Assembly: GCA_949127775.1 (NCBI GenBank) | Contig: CASBQF010000124.1 | Location: 1 to 55,591 of the forward strand | DNA length: 55,591 nucleotides | Reading direction: 5' to 3' | Source: Oscillatoriales cyanobacterium PMM_0080 | Lineage (GTDB): Bacteria > Cyanobacteriota > Cyanobacteriia > Cyanobacteriales > Microcoleaceae | In this document: one piece after another, positions 45,009 to 52,570 of the stretch | Position numbering within the stretch: position 1 is the stretch's first letter | Layout of the letters: the number at the start of each line of letters is the position of its first letter | Notes under the pieces: model-generated | Seen by the model: the letters and a program-made list of their open reading frames with translations, nothing else | Database searches by the model: none | What the model was told of the DNA's origin: nothing | Position numbers and translations under genes: made by a program

Positions 45009-45557
45009 ATGTTAATCGAAAAAAAGCAACTAAAAGACATCGCAACTTGGATGAAAACAGAACATCCACCAGAGTTTCCCGAAGTCCTGCAAGGTATCTT
45101 CTTTATGGACGGGAATATTTTGCCAGATTATTGTCTGACGATGTACAATTCAGAATGGAATGCTGACCAACGAACGTTATTGCTGCGGATTTATGATCCA
45201 GTTGTCTGGAGTTTTCATTCATCAACTGCTGGGCGGATGTTACTTTATGCCGTCAAATTTTCTCGCTTCAGCTACTTGTTCCGCTTCTCGGATGCCACTT
45301 TGCAGCACGGACACATCATGCCGATCGCGTTTGGATTGTCTGTACCGCCGTGGATTATGGATTTTTTGATCGATCGAGATCCGAACACTCCCAATGGGGA
45401 TATCTGGAATCGCACAAACTCCTTTTTCGGCAGAGCTCCTGAAAAAGGCTATACACTCCGCAGAGTAGTAGAAAAAAATGGGCACCACACATTAGCGTTT
45501 CCAGAGATGCTGTCTAAAGTTGACAGTGATTGTTTAATCATTGAATCATCATCGTGA
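45009..45557 (+). CDS. Protein of unknown function
   Basis: 182 residues from the ATG at 45009; the open frame starts at a TTG 18 bp earlier without support. It has no signal peptide and no membrane helix. Composition is Trp/Phe-rich, with phrases FFMDGNILPDYCLTMYNSEW, RIYDPVVWSFHSSTAGRMLL and PIAFGLSVPPWIMDFLIDRD. No family is recognised. It lies at the edge of the toxin-antitoxin and defence island; a relation to it is unproven. Confidence 0.6.
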   Translation: MLIEKKQLKDIATWMKTEHPPEFPEVLQGIFFMDGNILPDYCLTMYNSEWNADQRTLLLRIYDPVVWSFHSSTAGRMLLYAVKFSRFSYLFRFSDATLQHGHIMPIAFGLSVPPWIMDFLIDRDPNTPNGDIWNRTNSFFGRAPEKGYTLRRVVEKNGHHTLAFPEMLSKVDSDCLIIESSS

Positions 45558-45668
45558 AAATATTATCGTTCTGGCGATAGTTGCTGGAGTAAGTCGTTAA
45601 GCTGACGATGTAACTCTGTCGGCGATCTCAAATCTGCTGAAGAGCGATCGTTTGGGAATTATTCGTGC
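45558..45668 (-). pseudogene. Remnant of a RelE-partner antitoxin N-terminus
   Basis: On the minus strand this stretch reads like ELHRQLNDLLQQLSPER, matching residues about 13-30 of the intact antitoxin at 47387-47641. The sequence upstream (45668-45730) also matches the upstream DNA of that gene (TTGTTTGTCAATC-type). It stops soon after (AACGATAAT). It is a truncated duplicate, without a start. Confidence 0.6.
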
Positions 45669-45800
45669 TTTTCCCCTCATTTTACCGCATAGTTTTTTGG
45701 TTTGTCAATCTCCACTTGCGATCGCCATTTAGCCAATGTTTACTCATCAATCTCAATATTCATAAAATTACCGTTTGCACACATAGTCTATCGTGCTTTA

Positions 45801-45842
45801 ATTAATTTGACAATTAATGTAAAAAAAACTATATTATAATTA
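45801..45842 (+). promoter_or_regulatory. Promoter and operator of the HigBA-like operon, leaderless start
   Basis: TTGACA (45807-45812) and TATATT (45830-45835) are spaced 17 bp. A dyad ATTAATT/AATTAAT (45801-45807 and 45812-45818) covers the -35 box and is a likely antitoxin operator. The predicted transcription start falls on the A of the toxin ATG (45842), so the message may be leaderless. Confidence 0.6.
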
Positions 45843-46231
45843 TGAATCCATCCCTAAAGCCTGTTGAATGGATTGCCAGTTCCCTTGATGACTTAAAAGA
45901 CTTTCCTGAAGAAGTTCAGCAGGTCATAGGGTATGCCCTGTATCAAGCGCAATGTGGTGAGAAGCACCCAGATGCGAAGCCACTCAAAGGGTTCAAAGGT
46001 TCTGGAGTTCTCGAAGTTGTTGAGAACTTTGACGGGGACACTTACCGATCGGTTTACACAGTCAGATTTGAGGGGGCTGTGTATGTCTTGCACATCTTTC
46101 AGAAGAAATCTAAGCATGGAATTGCCACTCCCAAACAAGATATTGAACTGATTGAAGCGCGACTAAAACGAGCCAAACAGCATTATGAACAATACTACAA
46201 ACAATCTCTAAAGGATGACAAAAATGAATGA
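45842..46231 (+). CDS. RelE-superfamily toxin, phage Gp49-like/HigB type
   Basis: 129 residues: VEWIASSLDDLKDFPEEVQQ, AKPLKGFKGSGVLEVVENFD, YRSVYTVRFEGAVYVLHIFQ and KKSKHGIATPKQDIELIEAR. These are hallmarks of the DUF891/Gp49-like HigB toxins, ribosome-dependent mRNA endonucleases. The basic and aromatic residues expected of the active face (Arg, Tyr, Phe-Lys-Lys) are present. Toxin-first order, with the antitoxin start 8 nt before the toxin stop, is the usual higBA arrangement. A strong promoter is directly upstream. Confidence 0.85.
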   Translation: MNPSLKPVEWIASSLDDLKDFPEEVQQVIGYALYQAQCGEKHPDAKPLKGFKGSGVLEVVENFDGDTYRSVYTVRFEGAVYVLHIFQKKSKHGIATPKQDIELIEARLKRAKQHYEQYYKQSLKDDKNE

Positions 46232-46553
46232 TGAAATTAAGGTGCGATCGAGTAGTGGGAATGTTTTTGCGGATATAGGGCTGCCAAATTCTTCAGAATT
46301 ATTGATTAAAGCGGAACTTGTTCGCCAAATTAGTGAACTAATTACAGTACGAAAATTGACCCAGATTGAAGCAGCAAAATGCCTGGGAATTGATCGCCCT
46401 AAAATCACTAATTTGCTGCGTGGAAAACTATATGAGTTTTCAATTGATCGCTTATTCCGGTTCTTGAACGCGCTAGGTAGTGATGTGGAGATTCGGGTAA
46501 TTGCAAAACCTGAATCTGATGCTCAGGCTAAGACAAGGGTGGTTGCTATCTAA
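46224..46553 (+). CDS. HigA-like XRE-family antitoxin
   Basis: 109 residues from the ATG at 46224, chosen because AAGGA lies nine bases upstream; an ATG at 46215 is also possible. The helix-turn-helix is seen in ISELITVRKLTQIEAAKCLG and IDRPKITNLLRGKLYEFSID. The N-terminal IKVRSSSGNVFADIGLPNS is typical of antitoxins paired with Gp49-like toxins. It neutralises the toxin and probably represses the operon through the dyad at 45801-45818. Its gene overlaps the toxin gene. Confidence 0.85.
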   Translation: MNDEIKVRSSSGNVFADIGLPNSSELLIKAELVRQISELITVRKLTQIEAAKCLGIDRPKITNLLRGKLYEFSIDRLFRFLNALGSDVEIRVIAKPESDAQAKTRVVAI

Positions 46554-46561
46554 GCGCGATC

Positions 46562-46723
46562 TAACCCAGAGCGATCGATTATGGACATTGCCGTTTCGAT
46601 TGGCCGTGGCTCTGTAAGCACTTTCAAAAACCGATTTTTCAGTTAGCTGTCCAGCGAAATAAAATCAATTTATTAGTTTACGAACCAAGTCAAGAGGTGA
46701 TTCTCCAATGGATAACTCATTAA
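46562..46723 (+). pseudogene. xisH-like 3' remnant
   Basis: In frame up to the TAA at 46721-46723 the sequence encodes FQLAVQRNKINLLVYEPSQE, then VILQWITH, the typical C-terminus of XisH-family proteins. The stop overlaps the xisI start, as in intact xisH-xisI pairs. Upstream of about 46562 a stop closes the frame and the nuclease-like N-terminal domain (about 90 residues) is gone. Confidence 0.6.
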
Positions 46724-47046
46724 GCTATGCAGACATTCTCAAAAAAACCTTGCAAGAAGCAACTCTCGCCCAACCCAGTTTACAGGCGATCGAGCTTTAC
46801 TCCGTCTGTGATGTGGATTCTGGTCACTTTCTAATTCTCGCGACAGGCTGGGATAAACAGCGCTGGATTGACACGATTCTGTTTCATGCTCGTTTAGTCG
46901 ATAATCGAGTTGTAATTGAAGAGGATAATTTCGAGGAAGGTTTAAGCCAAGCGCTGATTGAGGCTGGTATAAAACCAGAGTATATCGTGACTAGCATTTC
47001 CCCTGAGAGTAGCCGGATATTGTGTAAGAACAAAGTTGGTATTTGA
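46708..47046 (+). CDS. xisI: XisI family protein (element excision factor-like)
   Basis: 112 residues, full length for XisI. Diagnostic segments are YADILKKTLQEATLAQPSLQ, ILATGWDKQRWIDTILFHAR and SQALIEAGIKPEYIVTSISP. XisH/XisI are named from the fdxN element of Anabaena, where they control excision by XisF. Paralogues are very numerous in filamentous cyanobacteria, far beyond excision elements. A toxin-antitoxin-like or nuclease-inhibitor role has been suggested but is not established. Here its xisH partner is reduced to a 3' remnant, making this an orphan. Confidence 0.8.
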   Translation: MDNSLSYADILKKTLQEATLAQPSLQAIELYSVCDVDSGHFLILATGWDKQRWIDTILFHARLVDNRVVIEEDNFEEGLSQALIEAGIKPEYIVTSISPESSRILCKNKVGI

Positions 47047-47130
47047 ATTATAGTAAATTTACAAGAATTGTTATTTGAGGTTTCTAGGAAAATTGGAATC
47101 GATCTTGCTGCTGGGCTTATCAACTCCACC

Positions 47131-47394
47131 TCACAGTTCATAGGCCTCACTGCGATGGACTATCGCCACAACAAATACCTGCACTATTTCATCGTCGATC
47201 GAGTAAATGACTCTGTAGTCTCCAATTCGGTAGCGATAATACCCTGCATAATCTCCTTTGAGGGCTTTAATATTAGGGTGCAACTGGGGAGTTTGCTCTA
47301 TCTGCGCCAAACATCGGGCAATTTTCTTCGCTAGGGCTTTGTCAGCATTGACATAAACCTTTTGAGCATCAGGATGGAGAAGAACTTCATACAT
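47131..47394 (-). CDS. RelE/ParE-family toxin
   Basis: 87 residues: MYEVLLHPDAQKVYVNADKA, IKALKGDYAGYYRYRIGDYR and VIYSIDDEIVQVFVVAIVHR. The Y-R-Y-R-x-G-x-Y-R-V-I-Y pattern is characteristic of RelE toxins, mRNA interferases acting at the ribosome. The antitoxin gene lies upstream and overlaps by 8 bp. Confidence 0.9.
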   Translation of the reverse strand: MYEVLLHPDAQKVYVNADKALAKKIARCLAQIEQTPQLHPNIKALKGDYAGYYRYRIGDYRVIYSIDDEIVQVFVVAIVHRSEAYEL

Positions 47395-47641
47395 CGGAAC
47401 GCAGAGTTCTCCAGTTTGCGTAATCAGTTTTAGGAGTTGCTTGATTTTGCTTAACTCGCTCTAGCAATCCAGAAATTGCCAAAAGTTCTTGAGTTGCAGC
47501 TTCGCTTTCAGCATTGGCTAAGTAGGCCGCAAAATCAGTAAGTACCTGTAATCGTTCCGGTGATAGTTGCTTGAGTAAGTCGTTAAGCTGTCGGTGTAAC
47601 TCTGTCACAGATATCAAGCCTGCTGAAGATTTATCATTCAT
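47387..47641 (-). CDS. Antitoxin paired with the RelE-type toxin
   Basis: 84 residues: SVTELHRQLNDLLKQLSPER, LQVLTDFAAYLANAESEAAT, then a variable region and TDYANWRTLRSDV, whose C-terminal end resembles toxin-binding tails. The family (DUF2281-like helical antitoxins) is common in cyanobacteria. The gene overlaps the toxin by 8 bp. A truncated duplicate of its 5' part, including upstream DNA, lies at 45558-45730. Confidence 0.8.
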   Translation of the reverse strand: MNDKSSAGLISVTELHRQLNDLLKQLSPERLQVLTDFAAYLANAESEAATQELLAISGLLERVKQNQATPKTDYANWRTLRSDV

Positions 47642-47708
47642 TTGGGAATTATCCGTACTTTATTTCTAATTTTACCGCAGAGAATTTTTGTTTGTCAATC
47701 CCACGGGC

Positions 47709-47807
47709 GATCGCCTATTCCGGTTCTTAAACGCGCTTGGGAGTGCTGTGGAGATTCGGGTGATTCCAAAATCAGTGTTCTCAAATCCTTGCTGTGAAAA
47801 ACTTTGA
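47709..47807 (+). pseudogene. Remnant of a HigA-like antitoxin C-terminus
   Basis: The frame DRLFRFLNALGSAVEIRVIP closely matches residues of the intact antitoxin at 46224-46553 (DRLFRFLNALGSDVEIRVIA). It then diverges to a TGA at 47805-47807. There is no start. It is a partial duplicate. Confidence 0.6.
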
Positions 47808-47814
47808 GATAGGG

Positions 47815-47850
47815 TTGTCACACCTCAGAAATTGCTGTAACATTGAAACT
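47815..47850 (+). promoter_or_regulatory. Promoter of the Schlafen/AlbA_2-TPR gene
   Basis: TTGTCA (47815-47820) and TAACAT (47838-47843) are spaced 17 bp. The predicted start near 47850 lies just before the ATG at 47858 and excludes the upstream TTG at 47843. Confidence 0.5.
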
Positions 47851-47857
47851 AGAGTTT

Positions 47858-48895
47858 ATGCCGCTACATATGAGACAGCAGATCGAGTTTGTGCAAGGAG
47901 ACACTTTTCCTCAAGAAGAAGGAGATTTTGTGGAGTTTAAGGAGATAACTTCAAAGAGACCAATCGATACCATTTTCAAGCATGCTGAAGAATATGTGGT
48001 TGGATTCCTGAATGCCCAAATAGAGGGAGATCTTTATTTGGGCATAGATGACTCCGGGATCATTCAGGGAGTCATTCTTAATAGAAATGAGAGAGACGAG
48101 ATTGGTAGAAATATTCCTAATAAATTAAGAAGCACAGATCCGGCTATTCCTCTTTGCTCTTATAGAGTGGAGATTTATGATATTTTAAATTCTGAGCGGG
48201 AACTTATAGAAGACTTGTGTGTAGTAAAAATACACGTTATCAAGAGAGAAGATAAATATCTCTATAGAACTTCAGGAGGTAGTGTATACCTTAAGAAAGG
48301 GTCAAGTTGTTTAAAGCTGAACAGTCAAGACATTACCAAAGAAATAGAGAGTCGCACACAGGTGCATTTGCGAAAAGAAGCCGACGAACTTGATCTAAAA
48401 CTAGAAAAAGAACCTAATAATCAAAAAAAATTAGAACGTAGAGCCGATGTTGCAAAGTTTATGGGTGATATTGATACTATGGATCGAACCTACAGGAAAT
48501 TGCTTGAATTGTCTCCTCAAAGCTCAGCATTCAGGGTAACGTATGCAATTGCTCATAAGAGCATAGGTGATTTAGAAGGTGCATTATCTATCCTAAACGA
48601 TGCACTCAAATCAGATATCAACGATTTTTCTATTTTAAAGAATAAAGGATTAATGCTTTTCGGTTTAAATAGATGGGAGGAAGCACTTCATGTTTATAAA
48701 TCTCTGCTTGAATCACAGCCGAATAATTATACTATTCTTACTCAAATAGGCGTTGCATTCAGGCATCTAGGGAAATATAGTGAATCCATTAAATTTCTTA
48801 ATTATGCACTCTTAAAATGCCCCAATTATAGATTGGCAAGCTATGAAAAGAAAAAAACATATTATGAAATTTTTAAACCAGGGCGAACGCATTAA
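47858..48895 (+). CDS. Schlafen/AlbA_2-type domain plus TPR protein, candidate retron effector
   Basis: 345 residues from the ATG at 47858. The ATG at 47870 is equally possible; the TTG at 47843 would lie inside the -10 box. Residues about 15-150 form an AlbA_2/Schlafen-like domain: EEGDFVEFKEI (acidic pair and Lys), EYVVGFLNAQIEGDLYLGID, DDSGIIQGV and later LYRTSGGSVYLKKGS. In eukaryotic Schlafens, acidic residues of this fold form an RNase active site. In prokaryotes the domain is often found with transcription or defence genes. Residues about 180-335 are TPR repeats (YRKLLELSPQSSAFRVTYAI; ALHVYKSLLESQPNNYTILT; YSESIKFLNYALLKCPNYRL). The gene lies 71 bp before the retron ncRNA in the same orientation. 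The role as effector is inference from position. Confidence 0.75.
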   Translation: MPLHMRQQIEFVQGDTFPQEEGDFVEFKEITSKRPIDTIFKHAEEYVVGFLNAQIEGDLYLGIDDSGIIQGVILNRNERDEIGRNIPNKLRSTDPAIPLCSYRVEIYDILNSERELIEDLCVVKIHVIKREDKYLYRTSGGSVYLKKGSSCLKLNSQDITKEIESRTQVHLRKEADELDLKLEKEPNNQKKLERRADVAKFMGDIDTMDRTYRKLLELSPQSSAFRVTYAIAHKSIGDLEGALSILNDALKSDINDFSILKNKGLMLFGLNRWEEALHVYKSLLESQPNNYTILTQIGVAFRHLGKYSESIKFLNYALLKCPNYRLASYEKKKTYYEIFKPGRTH

Positions 48896-48931
48896 GAATA
48901 TGTACAAAATACAATGAGAGTTTTTATAAGG

Positions 48932-48966
48932 TTGACCGATTTAGAAAATCATGGTATTATAAATTT
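48932..48966 (+). promoter_or_regulatory. Promoter of the retron ncRNA
   Basis: TTGACC (48932-48937) and TATTAT (48955-48960) are spaced 17 bp. A start seven bases after the -10 falls at 48967, which is the first base of the a1 repeat. Confidence 0.6.
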
Positions 48967-49104
48967 AGTACCTACTTAATGGGTATTTATTTCCGTTAGC
49001 GATACTGCGACGGAGGATTCTTAACTTAGCCTTACGCCTTTCAAAGGTGCAACTGCCCTGCTTGTGCTTGTGCAAAAAGCGTGAATGCTCAAAGAGTAGG
49101 TACT
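48967..49104 (+). ncRNA. Retron msr-msd ncRNA
   Basis: The inverted repeats a1 AGTACCTACT (48967-48976) and a2 AGTAGGTACT (49095-49104) are exactly complementary over 10 bp and bound a 138-nt region, as in retron ncRNAs. Inside, a small msr-type hairpin has stem TCCGT/ACGGA (48992-49014) with TTAGCGA in it. A longer msd-type hairpin has basal stem TTACGC/GCGTGA (49032-49084). The RT gene starts 27 nt after a2. The priming guanosine and msDNA length cannot be fixed by eye. Confidence 0.75.
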
Positions 49105-49131
49105 TCATCTCAATAGTCTGAGCGGATAGTT

Positions 49132-50238
49132 ATGAAAAAAAAGACTTATCTTGCTCCATTTTTATACGATAGTTGCGAAGAACTTTCCCAAAAGTTCAAA
49201 GAGCTTAAATCACCTTATGATGTTGCTCAACTCTTGCAAGTTCCCTATCAATATCTTATATACTATATTTACCGAACTCCTCACGATTCTCGGTACACAA
49301 AATTTCAGGTTCCCAAGAAATCCAGAGGTTATAGAACTATTCATTCCCCTAATGGTTCGTTAGGAATAGTTCAAAGAAAGCTCAGCCAAGTTTTATATGC
49401 TGTCTATCGACCAAGACCTTCTGTTCACGGATTTGCGACTTCCCGTAGCATTATTACTAACGCTAAAGCTCACGTCCGAAAAAAGTTCATTCTCAACCTG
49501 GATATTAAGGATTTCTTTGGCTCTATTAACTTTGGTCGAGTTAGGGGATTGTTCATGGGAAAACCGTATGAACTAGACGAGAAAGTCGCGACTATCTTAG
49601 CTCAGATATGCTGTTTCGATAATCGACTACCACAAGGAGCACCAACTTCACCAATAGTCTCAAATCTTATTTGTGCAAAAATGGATAGCGAATTACAAAG
49701 ATTTTCCAGAGAGCATGGGTTATTTTATACACGTTATGCTGATGACATTACTTTATCTAGCAATAGAACTCAGCTACCAGTTTCATTAGTTTCATCTTAT
49801 GAAAAAGGTTCTTCTCGGGTTATTTTAGGAGATGAATTGCGAGCGATTATAGAGATTAATGGGTTTAGAATTAACGAGGCAAAAGTGAGGCTATCTTACA
49901 ACCAAACACAAAGGCAGGAAGTTACAGGTCTAATAGTCAATCAAACTGTTAATGTAAGTCGTAAATACGTCCGTAATATTGAGGGTGCTCTTCATGCCTT
50001 GGAAAAGTATGGACTACAGGCAGCTACAGAAACTTATGAATCTAAATATGCTAAGAAAGTAACTTTACCCAAGAAGGAAGTAGCACGTTTCCTAGACTCT
50101 CTACGTGGGAAAATCGAGTTTGTAGGTAGTGTTAGAGGCAAAGAGGACTACCTCTATCAGAAGCTTCTCAGCAAGTTCAACGAGCTAAGAAAAAAAGAAG
50201 CTGACAATCAAAATCTTACAGAGACGCAAGATCCATAG
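49132..50238 (+). CDS. Retron reverse transcriptase
   Basis: 368 residues. Retron-specific region X is seen as NAKAH (in SIITNAKAHVRKKF, about 108-112). RT motif A is ILNLDIKDFFGSI, motif B is LPQGAPTSPIVSNLICAKMD, and motif C is YTRYADDITLS (YADD, about 202-205). Region Y contains VTG (EVTGLIVNQTVNV, about 264), which recognises the msr stem. No extra fused domain is present; the C-terminal thumb ends LLSKFNELRKKEADN. It would reverse-transcribe the msd part of the ncRNA just upstream into msDNA. Its immediate neighbours are the ncRNA and the AlbA_2-TPR gene upstream, with no other effector gene downstream before the ABC-F gene. Confidence 0.92.
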   Translation: MKKKTYLAPFLYDSCEELSQKFKELKSPYDVAQLLQVPYQYLIYYIYRTPHDSRYTKFQVPKKSRGYRTIHSPNGSLGIVQRKLSQVLYAVYRPRPSVHGFATSRSIITNAKAHVRKKFILNLDIKDFFGSINFGRVRGLFMGKPYELDEKVATILAQICCFDNRLPQGAPTSPIVSNLICAKMDSELQRFSREHGLFYTRYADDITLSSNRTQLPVSLVSSYEKGSSRVILGDELRAIIEINGFRINEAKVRLSYNQTQRQEVTGLIVNQTVNVSRKYVRNIEGALHALEKYGLQAATETYESKYAKKVTLPKKEVARFLDSLRGKIEFVGSVRGKEDYLYQKLLSKFNELRKKEADNQNLTETQDP

Positions 50239-50603
50239 ATAACTTCTCAAATACCGCTTAACAATTGAAATTATGTTTCGTGTATCTGCACTTGGTGCTG
50301 GAGGACAAGTATCCTCATACCGATCGCCCTTGCGACACAAACAGATCGCCCAACTGCTCTCCTGTAAAATTACCTCAGTCTTTTGAAAATTCGATCGCCC
50401 ATCACAACACCCCAATCGATCGACACGATTCACCCTCATCCCGTGCACCCGACAACAGCCCAAATTCTACTCGCCGCCCCAAACTCCCTCGCCCGCAGCA
50501 GTTTCGCCAGCAGCAATCAGCACAGAAATCATCGCCACGAGCATAAATAAGCTTAAATCACCATCAGCGCTACACTAAGTTAGGTAAATGACTTTCTATA
50601 CTC
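50239..50603. other. Intergenic between retron RT and ABC-F gene
   Basis: It is rich in C and in GATCG motifs, with a Ser/Pro-type low-complexity open frame (50265-50546) that has no ribosome-binding site and no recognisable protein. The promoter of the ABC-F gene should lie here. No terminator hairpin is obvious. Confidence 0.4.
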
Positions 50604-52526
50604 ATGACTATTTTTACTCTGCGATCGATCAAAAAAGACTTCGGCATCAAGGAACTCTTGACAGATGCCAGCTTCAGCCTCGATGAAGGCGATAAAGTCG
50701 GACTCATCGGCACCAACGGTTCCGGCAAATCAACGCTGCTGAAGATGATTGCGGGCTTGGAGTCGATCGACGCGGGCGATCGCTGGGTCAATCCAGGCGC
50801 TACAATTGTCTATCTCCCGCAACAGCCCGATTTGGACGAAAGTCACACTGTCTTAGAGCAAGTATTTGCCGACAGTGGCGAACAAATGGCTTTGGTGCGC
50901 GAATACGAGGAAATTTCTGACCATTTGTCCCACGGTAAAGGCGATACTGATAAGTTGCTGGCGCGTCTGTCTGCGGTGTCTGAACGCATTGATGAGGTGG
51001 ATGCGTGGGATTTGGAAACTAAGGCAAAATTGATTTTGACTAAGTTGGGAATTGAGGATTTCGATGCCAAAATTGGCGATTTGTCCGGCGGCTATCGTAA
51101 GCGAATTGCCTTAGCAACGGCGCTGTTGTCCGAACCTGATGTGTTGTTGATGGATGAACCGACAAACCACTTGGATGCGCTGTCTGTCGAGTGGTTGCAG
51201 AATTATTTGAATGGCTATCGCGGTGCTTTGTTGCTGATTACGCACGATCGCTATTTTCTCGATCGCGTTACCAATCGCATCCTAGAGATCGATCGGGGCG
51301 ACCTTTACAATTATAGTGGCAATTACGCCTACTACTTGGAGAAAAAAGCCCTAGCCGAAGAATCCGCCGCCAGCACTCAGCGCAAATTTTCGGGAGTATT
51401 GCGGCGCGAGTTGGAATGGCTCAAAAAAGGGCCTAAAGCACGCAGTACCAAGCAAAAAGCTCGAATCGATCGCATTAAAGATATGCGCGCAGAGGAGTTC
51501 AAAACCGCCAATGGCAAAGTCGAGATTGCTACAGCCGGCCGCCGAATTGGTAAGAAAGTTGTTGAGTTACTGAATATCCGTAAAGCTTATGACGATCGCA
51601 CTTTAATCAAAGATTTTACCTACAATTTCACTCCCGAAGACCGGATTGGGATTATTGGCTGCAATGGTGCGGGAAAATCGACGCTGATGGATATCATCAC
51701 CGGACGAATTCAGCCGGATTCGGGGACTGTAGAAATCGGGACAACGATTCATATCGGTTATTTTGACCAGCATTCGGAGGATTTGACACCAAACGAAGAC
51801 CAACGAGTCATTGAATACCTCAAAAGTGTTGCGGAATTGGTCAAAACATCGGATGGGGAAATCATTACGGCTTCTCAAATGTTGGAGAAGTTTCTGTTTC
51901 CGCCGATTCAACAGTATGCACCGATTAGCAAGCTTTCGGGCGGGGAAAAGCGCCGATTGTTTCTGTTGAAAGTGTTGATGAGTGCGCCGAATTTGCTGAT
52001 TCTGGATGAACCGACAAACGACTTGGATGTCCAGACTTTGGCGGTGTTGGAAGATTATCTGGAAGACTTCAACGGCTGCGTAATTGTCGTTTCGCACGAT
52101 CGGTATTTTCTCGATCGTACAATTGATATGGTATTCTCCTTAGAACCGGGTGGAAATCTGCGCTTGTATCCCGGCAATTATTCCGTGTATTTAGATCACA
52201 AAAAAGCCGAAGAAGCGAAGGAACTTAAAGCACAAAAGAATAAAGGTAAGCTAACAGAAGCTACTCAACCTAACAATCCCAAACTCGAAGCTCAACCTCC
52301 AAAACCGAATAAGCTTTCGTTTAATGAAAAGCGCGAGTACGATCAATTAGAAGTTAAAATTCCGCAATTGGAAGCTGAAAAAGCAGAGATTGAGCAGATT
52401 TTGTCTGTCAATTCTCCGAGTGGGTTTGGTGAGGTGAAAAAGTTATCTGAACGTTTGGGTAAATTGAATCAAGAGATTGAGCGCGCGACTGAAAAATGGA
52501 TGGAATTGGCGGAACGGATCGGTTGA
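50604..52526 (+). CDS. ABC-F family ATPase (Uup/EttA-like)
   Basis: 640 residues with two ABC domains and no membrane segment. Domain 1 has Walker A GLIGTNGSGKST, signature LSGGYRKRIALA and Walker B VLLMDEPTNHLD. The ABC-F linker with KARSTKQKARIDRIKDM follows. Domain 2 has GIIGCNGAGKST, signature LSGGEKRRLFLL and LLILDEPTNDLD. A C-terminal coiled coil (about 570-640) is typical of Uup-type members. ABC-F proteins act on the ribosome to relieve stalling or, in some, confer antibiotic resistance. This is probably a housekeeping gene next to the defence loci. Confidence 0.92.
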   Translation: MTIFTLRSIKKDFGIKELLTDASFSLDEGDKVGLIGTNGSGKSTLLKMIAGLESIDAGDRWVNPGATIVYLPQQPDLDESHTVLEQVFADSGEQMALVREYEEISDHLSHGKGDTDKLLARLSAVSERIDEVDAWDLETKAKLILTKLGIEDFDAKIGDLSGGYRKRIALATALLSEPDVLLMDEPTNHLDALSVEWLQNYLNGYRGALLLITHDRYFLDRVTNRILEIDRGDLYNYSGNYAYYLEKKALAEESAASTQRKFSGVLRRELEWLKKGPKARSTKQKARIDRIKDMRAEEFKTANGKVEIATAGRRIGKKVVELLNIRKAYDDRTLIKDFTYNFTPEDRIGIIGCNGAGKSTLMDIITGRIQPDSGTVEIGTTIHIGYFDQHSEDLTPNEDQRVIEYLKSVAELVKTSDGEIITASQMLEKFLFPPIQQYAPISKLSGGEKRRLFLLKVLMSAPNLLILDEPTNDLDVQTLAVLEDYLEDFNGCVIVVSHDRYFLDRTIDMVFSLEPGGNLRLYPGNYSVYLDHKKAEEAKELKAQKNKGKLTEATQPNNPKLEAQPPKPNKLSFNEKREYDQLEVKIPQLEAEKAEIEQILSVNSPSGFGEVKKLSERLGKLNQEIERATEKWMELAERIG

Positions 52527-52570
52527 GCAGGAGTTGAAATGCCATTTTTCAGTGAAATAAATAATTTATA

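Noticed and set aside
50265-50546. Ser/Pro-rich plus-strand frame after the retron RT as a third retron component
   Set aside because: It has a TTG start, no ribosome-binding site, low complexity and C-rich composition driven by GATCG motifs.
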